Below are positions 58,501-64,000 of a stretch of DNA of 64,000 bases, piece by piece. This DNA is from Manihot esculenta (Eukaryota > Streptophyta > Magnoliopsida > Malpighiales > Euphorbiaceae), in NCBI RefSeq assembly GCF_001659605.2, contig NC_035176.2, positions 22,668,847 to 22,732,846 on the forward strand, read 5' to 3'. The notes below the pieces were generated by a model that was not told where the DNA came from, searched no databases, and saw nothing but the letters and a program-made list of their open reading frames with translations. Both the position numbers and the translations under genes were made by a program. The stretch's first letter is position 1. Every line of letters begins with the position of its first letter.

Positions 58501-60504
58501 ACGAGCCTGAAGAGCTGATATCAGACCTCTAGGTGTACCCCTCCTGTCTCCCCTGAAGACAACCTCTGACCCATCCTGACCTCTGAACCTGACTACCTTG
58601 TCCCTGCAGTCCAAGGTAGCACCATGGGTAGATAACCAGTCCATCCCTAGAATGACGTCAAAATCAGTCAAATCTAGAACCACAAGGTCGGCGGAAAGGC
58701 ATCTTCCCTCAACAAACACTGGGCTGCACTGGCAGACTGACTCTGCCACTGATGGATCACACTTGGGTCCACTGACCCAGAAAGGGCACTCTAACCCAGA
58801 GACCATTAATCCTAACCTCTGAACAGCTCTCGGAGCAATAAAAGAATGAGATGCACCAGGGTCCATCAAGGCATACACATCTGAACAACCAATGACTAAG
58901 TTACCTGCCACCACGGTGTTAGATGCGTTTGCCTCCTGCTGAGTCATCGTGAAGATCCGTGCTGGAGCTGATGGACCTTCACCTCTGAAACCCGCTGAAG
59001 AAGAGGCTGCCCCTCTCCCTCTGCCTCTGCCACTGGCCTGAGTCACGGTTGGAGCTGCTGGCTGAGCCACACTACCAGAAGCTGTCTGCTGAGACTGTGC
59101 TCCAAAAGCTGCCCTAGGACACTCTCGAGCCATGTGTCCCTCTTGCCCGCATCTGAAGCAGGCTGCTGTCCCAGCCCGGCAAACTCCCCTGTGTGGCCTA
59201 CCACACTTTGCACAAACTGCATTATCCGCACCAGAGCTCGAGCCACTCCCTAGTCCTAGACTGGACTTGACCTTGTTCCAAAACTTGTTCTTCTTGGGCT
59301 TCCTAGTGGTGTTACTCCACTTTTTGCTACCTGAAGCTGCTGCACTCAGAGAAGAAGAGCCTGGGGTCTTGGAACCAGAAGACTGTGCCACTGACTGTCT
59401 GACTGTTCCCTGAACGATGGCACTGGCCTCCATTTTCCGGGCCATATCCACTATGGCATGGAAGCTCTCCCTATCTGCTGATTGGATCAAGGAGGAATAT
59501 CTAGAGTGGAGTTTCATGATATACCTCCTTGACCTTTTCTGATCCGAGTCAAGATTTTGCCCTGCAAATGGCAACAGCTCCAAGAATCTGTCTGTGAACT
59601 CCTCTACACTCATATCATCGGTCTGCCTCAACTGCTCAAATTTTATCATCTTCAGCTCCCTTGAACTATCGGGAAAAGCCCATCCTGCAAACTCGTTTGC
59701 AAACTCCTCCCAAGACATGCTGTCTACTCTCGGGTTCACATAATTCTTAAACCACTCCCGTGCCTTCTTGCACTTAAGCGTGAACCCGGCCATCTGAATG
59801 GCTCTACTGTCATCAGCCCCAATCTCATCTGTGATCACCTTAACCCTTTCAAGATACACAAATGGGTCATCCCCTTTTTCATACTGAGGAGCACCCAATT
59901 TCATGTAGTCGGTCATCTTGACCTTACTCCCACTGGCTGAGCTAGGTCTAGAAGGTTGAGTAACTGGGGCTGCTGGTTCTGTAGGTGGTGGAGGTGGTGC
60001 AACATTTTCTGAGGTAGGGTTTGCTGGATTTGGATAGTAAGGTGGGGGTGGATACATTGGGTATTGGGAATATGGTGGGTAGTAGGGTGGGTATGGCATC
60101 TGTGTGGGATAAGGGGTGAAGCTAGGGTAATCCGATGTACCTCCCATCGAATACCCGGGGTTTTGTGAGAAGTGTGGGTAGTGGGGTGGCTGAACAAATC
60201 CCGAGGCCTGAGTGCCTCCTTGGGACTCTCCCATTCCCTCTTCTGACATGCTAACTCCCATACTGTCATCCCTCCTCTGCTCTACATCCATATCATCCCC
60301 CATGTCCTCTGACATTCCTCCCTGAACTGTTCCCCTCACTGATCTACTCCTACCCAGATCCAAAGACCTTCTAGGGTCTCTTACTGCTCTTTCTCTGGTT
60401 GACCTACTAGACATTGTCTTAAGCAATGTAGGAGGACGGGCGCTCATGCCCTCATCCTCAAGTGGCACTCCAGTCAATCGTGCAGATCGACGAGTTCCTC
60501 TCAT
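55519..60504 (-). pseudogene. gag-pol: Gag-Pol of element 2, single frame with two in-frame TAG codons
   Basis: One frame of 1662 codons covers the whole polyprotein. It starts at [10 protein letters not shown] (60504). Approximate residue positions: Tyr/Pro-rich stretch 125-185; Gag domain 225-315; zinc knuckles 426-460 ([12 protein letters not shown] and [14 protein letters not shown]); protease [10 protein letters not shown] near 547; RT 725-905 with FIDD near 881; RNase H 990-1120; integrase zinc region 1248-1300 and catalytic Asp, Asp, Glu near 1311, 1375 and 1413; chromodomain near 1605-1655 (RKIRNKEIPMVKVLW; ECTWETRESM). TAG stands at codon 975 (57582-57580), between RT and RNase H, and at codon 1196 (56919-56917), before integrase. 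No frameshift was seen. As written it cannot make RNase H or integrase without readthrough. Confidence 0.93.
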
Positions 60505-60749
60505 CCTGTTTTCTGAAAGGCAGCACATAACAAGCAAACATTAACATCATATGGTTCATGTGGGCACACATGAACCCTCATCACATACATCACATATCAT
60601 TAATGCACATGCATATAATCATGGCATTTCACATCATCAAACAAGACATGACTCCACATCCTATCCTAGTGGACATGATCTTCCTATTGTGCTTGACCTT
60701 CTATAACCTCTATGAGCCCGACACTCTAGGTCCGACCATATGAACCTAA

Positions 60750-60762
60750 GGCTCTGATACCA
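60750..60762 (-). other. Primer binding site of element 2 (tRNA-iMet)
   Basis: The minus strand reads TGGTATCAGAGCC, three bases from the 5' LTR. Confidence 0.95.
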
Positions 60763-60765
60763 TTC

Positions 60766-63020
60766 TGTAACGACCCGAAAATTGGACCACTACCGGCGTT
60801 AGGATCCAGATCGGCTTAAGGCCGCCGGGACCCGTAGCAAGCCTGACATGTAACCTGTAAACCTGTTTAATCCCATACATGATCAACAACATACATAAAA
60901 ATTAAAACTTTTCTTTCATACATTCTATCATACACCAAACTCAACCTGTGCATGCACTGAACATAGTCATAATCATAAACTTGACCCCTCTGTGGGATCT
61001 CATCAATGCCCCCAATGGGTGGCATAACATGTGTTGAGTTGGTTAAACATAATCATCAATAAACATTAAGATCATGCATCAATAAGGGATTACAATAAAC
61101 TATGGTCAAGCACACTTCTAAACCTCAATATCATTATACATAACATAACTATTCAGTTTTACATCATCTTACAATTTATCTTGTCCACTTTCTAACTATT
61201 ACAATTACAAGACTTTACTTTTCTTGACTTCTCTGTCTAGCCCGTACCTGCAATCCTGGGAGATTAGGGAAAATGGGTGATCTACTAGAGCCCAGTGAGC
61301 AGAATAATAGAAATCAAAATTTAAAATCTCATGCCATCATGTAATGCAACACATCACAACAAATCACATCTCGGATGGTATTGTCACCAATAGTCCTCTA
61401 CATTCCAAAGTGCCGGGACGTAGAAGGGGTACAACCGGTCTTTCTCTTAACATAACATATCATACATACCAATGTGCCAGGGACGTAGAATGGGTACAAC
61501 CTGGACTTTCTCTTACATAGTGCCAGGGACGTAGAATGGGTACAACCTGGACTTCCATACCATATCATGCTGTAGCATCATCATACCATATGAGGACTAA
61601 AGGATCATTCAATAACCAATCCACATCAACATCATAAATGCAATGCAACATATTCATGAATTCTAATGCAAACAACCTAATTCATCATATGGCATTCATG
61701 ATGCATGAACATGCTAAAGACTTTATAACTTATTTGCTTTAAATCGTAAAGGTTTATTCTACTCACCTCTTGGCTAGCTCTAACAAAGACTAAAGCAGCT
61801 AACTCACTGCTGGGGTCCTCGGTTCCTCGGGTCCAAACCTACACAGGTGGACTCAAATGAGGGACCAAACAACTAGAACATAACTCTAAAAACATCCCCC
61901 AAAAACCCCCCTAAAACACCTCAAACAATCATGCAAAAACATGCAAAGGAAGGCTGAACAGGGCAGGTTCGGCGGCACCTTCGGCGGCCGAAAGTCCCTC
62001 CAGAGCCGAAACCCAGGCAGGTTCGGCGGCACCTTCGACGGCCGAAAGTCCCAGACAGAGACGAAAGTCTCTTTTCGGGGGCAACTTCGGCAGCCGAAAG
62101 GCTTGCCTCCCCAGCCATGTTCGGCGGCCGAAAGTCCTTCGGCTGTCGAATCTGGTTTCTGCCAAAGGGCAGAAACTTGGCTCCTCTTGCCTCCAATGCT
62201 TCCCAAACCTTCTAAACATGCATAATCCTATTCTACAACACACATACTCAAGCATACAAGCTCCTGGGGGCTTCAAACTGTCTTAAACCCCATCTACAAC
62301 ACATCAAGTAATACAAATCCAACATACATTGTCCATAATCCAACAAAACCCAAAAACTCATAAAAACCTACACATGCATTTCTACTTCAAGAATCAACTT
62401 AAAACTTGTTAAAAACATATAGTGAGCTCAAGATCGGCCCTTACCTCTTGAAGATCGAGAGGAAAATGACCCTAGCTCGAAGATGGAAGAGATTTGAGTT
62501 CTTGAACCTCAAAGCTCCAAAACTTGCTTTAAACTCGAAAATCTTCAAAATAAGATGAAAACTTGTGAAAATCGTGAAAGATTTGAAGGACAGAACTCAA
62601 AGTTGGTGAGGAACGGCGGAAGGGCTCACCTTGGCCGAAAATGGGGAGAAAGCTCGCCCATTTCGGCTAAGGGGCTCTTTTATAGTGGCTGGCCAGGCCA
62701 CATTCGGGAGCCGAACGTGCCTCCGCATGCATGCCATGTTCGGCGGCCGAACCTGGGCTTCCCTCACTTATGCCTTCGGGGGCCTAAGGCTCACCCGAAA
62801 TGCATGCATGTTCGGCGGCCTAACTTTGAGTTTCGGCGGCCGAACCTGAGTTTTCCTCCAAGGGTGTTTTTATTCAAAAACTCATTTCCTCTTTACTTAA
62901 TATCATCAAAACATTAAAACCTTTCATGAAAACATGGTTTTACCCTTCTAGAGGTCTCCGACATCCGAGATTCCACCGGACGGTAGGAATTCCGATACCG
63001 GAGTCTAGCCGGGTATTACA
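60766..63020 (-). repeat. 5' LTR of element 2
   Basis: 2255 bp from TGTAACGACCCGAAAATTGG to GCCGGGTATTACA. It has motif clusters at about 61966-62150 and 62704-62845 and a mini-repeat at about 61410-61560. It carries the active-position promoter of the element. Confidence 0.95.
62675..62684 (-). promoter_or_regulatory. TATA box in the 5' LTR of element 2
   Basis: The minus strand reads TATAAAAGAG about 336 bases into the LTR, the same depth as in element 3. Confidence 0.8.
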
Positions 63021-64000
63021 CCCACTACCCACACTTCTCACAAAATCCTGGGTATTCGATGGGAGGTACATCGGATTACCCTAGCTTCACCCCTTATCCC
63101 ACACAGATGCCATACCCACCCTACTACCCACCATATTCACAATACCCAATGTATCCACCCCCACCTTACCATCCAAATCCTGCAAACCCTACCTCAGAAA
63201 ATGTTGCACCTCCTCCACCATCAGCAGAACCCACGGTTCCAACAACCCATATGCCTAAGCCTAGCTCATCTGGTGGGAGCAAGGTTAAGATGACCGACTA
63301 TATGAAGCTGGGTGCTCCCCAGTTTGAAACCGGAGATGACCCGTTTGTGTACCTTGAGAGGGTCAAAACAATTACAGATGAGATAGGGGCAGATGACAGT
63401 AGAGCCATTCAGATGGCTGGGTTCACATTAAAATGCAAAAAGGCCCGTGAGTGGTTTAAGAACTATGTGAGCCCGAGGTTGGACAGCTTATCATGGGAGG
63501 AGTTTGCAAATGAATTTGCAGGATGGGCTTTTCCTGACAGTTCAAGAGAATTGAAGATGATTGAGTTTGAATAGTTAAGGCAGACAGAGGAAATGAGTGT
63601 AGAGGAGTACACCGACAGATTCTTGGAGCTGTTGCAGTTTGCAAGGAAAACTCTTGACACAGACCAGAAGAAGTCAAGCAGGTATATCATGAAACTTCAC
63701 TCCAGGTATTCCTCCTTGATTCAGTCCGCAGATAGGGAGAGCTTCCATGCCATAGTGGATATGGCTAGGAGGATGGAGGCTAGTGCTATCATCGAGGAGA
63801 AAGTCAAGCAGTCAGTGGCACAGCCTTCTGGTTCTAAGACCCCAGGCTCTTCTTCTCTGAGTGCAGCAGCTTCAGGTAGTAAAAAGTGGGACAGAGGCCC
63901 TAGGAAGTCGAAGAAGAACAAGTTTTGGAACAAGGTTAAGTCCAGTCTGGGATTTGGAGGTGGCTCAAGCTCTGGTGCGGATAATGCAGTTTGTGCAAGG
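63021..64000 (+). pseudogene. gag: gag of element 3, 3' fragment (runs off the window)
   Basis: It continues the gag interrupted at 53163, beginning cccactacccacacttctc. It contains the Tyr/Pro-rich stretch (from [14 protein letters not shown] at 63059), the Gag domain ([16 protein letters not shown] to [16 protein letters not shown]) and then TAG at 63572-63574. Elements 1 and 2 have CAG (Gln) at this codon. Reading continues openly after the stop ([20 protein letters not shown]) to the start of the zinc knuckle (AVCAR) at the window end. With the frameshift in the 5' fragment, the Gag is defective. Confidence 0.92.

Larger units (their letters stand above)
53164..63020 (-). mobile_element. 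Complete Tekay/Del-like Ty3/gypsy chromovirus (element 2), 9857 bp
   Basis: A minus-strand element with LTRs of 2247 bp (53164-55410) and 2255 bp (60766-63020). It has TGTAAC...TATTACA ends on the plus strand, a primer site, a purine tract and a full-length gag-pol frame. It lies inside the gag of element 3. The flanks are ccaac on the left and cccac on the right, a 5-bp target duplication with one later substitution; comparison with the uninterrupted gag in element 2 supports CCCAC as the original. The LTRs differ by scattered substitutions (on the order of one to two percent by eye), a 7-bp gap near 55093 and one C-run length change. Confidence 0.96.

Overview
The window is a stretch of plant nuclear genome, almost certainly eudicot, made mostly of transposable elements. 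The evidence is plant Ty3/gypsy retrotransposons with initiator-tRNA-Met primer sites, a CACTA DNA transposon with plant-type TNP2 and TNPA-like genes, a MULE transposase remnant, GT-AG introns and very AT-rich spacers. I cannot fix the species from sequence alone. Only one plausible host gene was found, an intronless, uncharacterised ORF at about 43.6-44.8 kb.

Layout. (a) 1-8832: a minus-strand Tekay/Del-like chromovirus (element 1). Its long LTRs are nearly identical and its gag is open, but its pol is decayed. It abuts, or has inserted into, a truncated plus-strand LTR of a related family (8833-10540), which in turn sits in a tandemly duplicated MULE remnant (10541-13662). (b) 13.7-15.3 kb: AT-rich spacer. 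(c) 15329-23521: a complete but decayed CACTA element with terminal inverted repeats, an AAA target duplication, a TNPA-like gene, a TNP2-like gene and a GC-rich 5' leader exon with its own TATA box. (d) 23.5-29.1 kb: AT-rich DNA holding a degenerate minus-strand Tat-lineage gag remnant (25.1-27.7 kb). (e) 29115-42483: a complete Tat-lineage Ty3/gypsy element with 497/495-bp LTRs, a perfect CTTAT target duplication and one uninterrupted gag-pol ORF. Between pol and the 3' LTR it carries about 6.7 kb of extra sequence, including 155-bp tandem repeats and a spliced antisense gene of the 'putative gypsy type transposon' family. (f) 42.5-47.4 kb: AT-rich spacer around the host gene. (g) 47.4-64 kb: a three-level nest. 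A decayed minus-strand gypsy pol is interrupted by a plus-strand Tekay-like element (element 3, from 50295). Element 3's gag is itself split by a complete minus-strand Tekay-like element (element 2, 53164-63020).

How the parts relate. Elements 1, 2, 3 and the truncated LTR belong to one superfamily. They share TGT...ACA LTRs, a TGGTATCAGAGCC primer site three bases from the LTR, clusters of TTCGGC-GCCGAA motifs on both sides of the LTR TATA box, and a triplicated mini-repeat in the transcribed part of the LTR. Element 2 has the full gag-protease-RT-RNaseH-integrase-chromodomain frame with two in-frame TAG codons. One of these is at the same codon as a TAG in the decayed pol of element 1. The Tat element at 29-42 kb looks most nearly autonomous on the sense strand, while its antisense gene carries stops.

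The observations I rate highest are: the contrast in element 1 between near-identical LTRs and a dead pol; the shared TAG at the RT-RNaseH boundary; the spliced antisense gene and its degraded second copy inside the Tat element; and a Cys-to-Tyr change in the Gag zinc knuckle of the otherwise intact Tat element. I found nothing that I can defend as a wholly new biological system.
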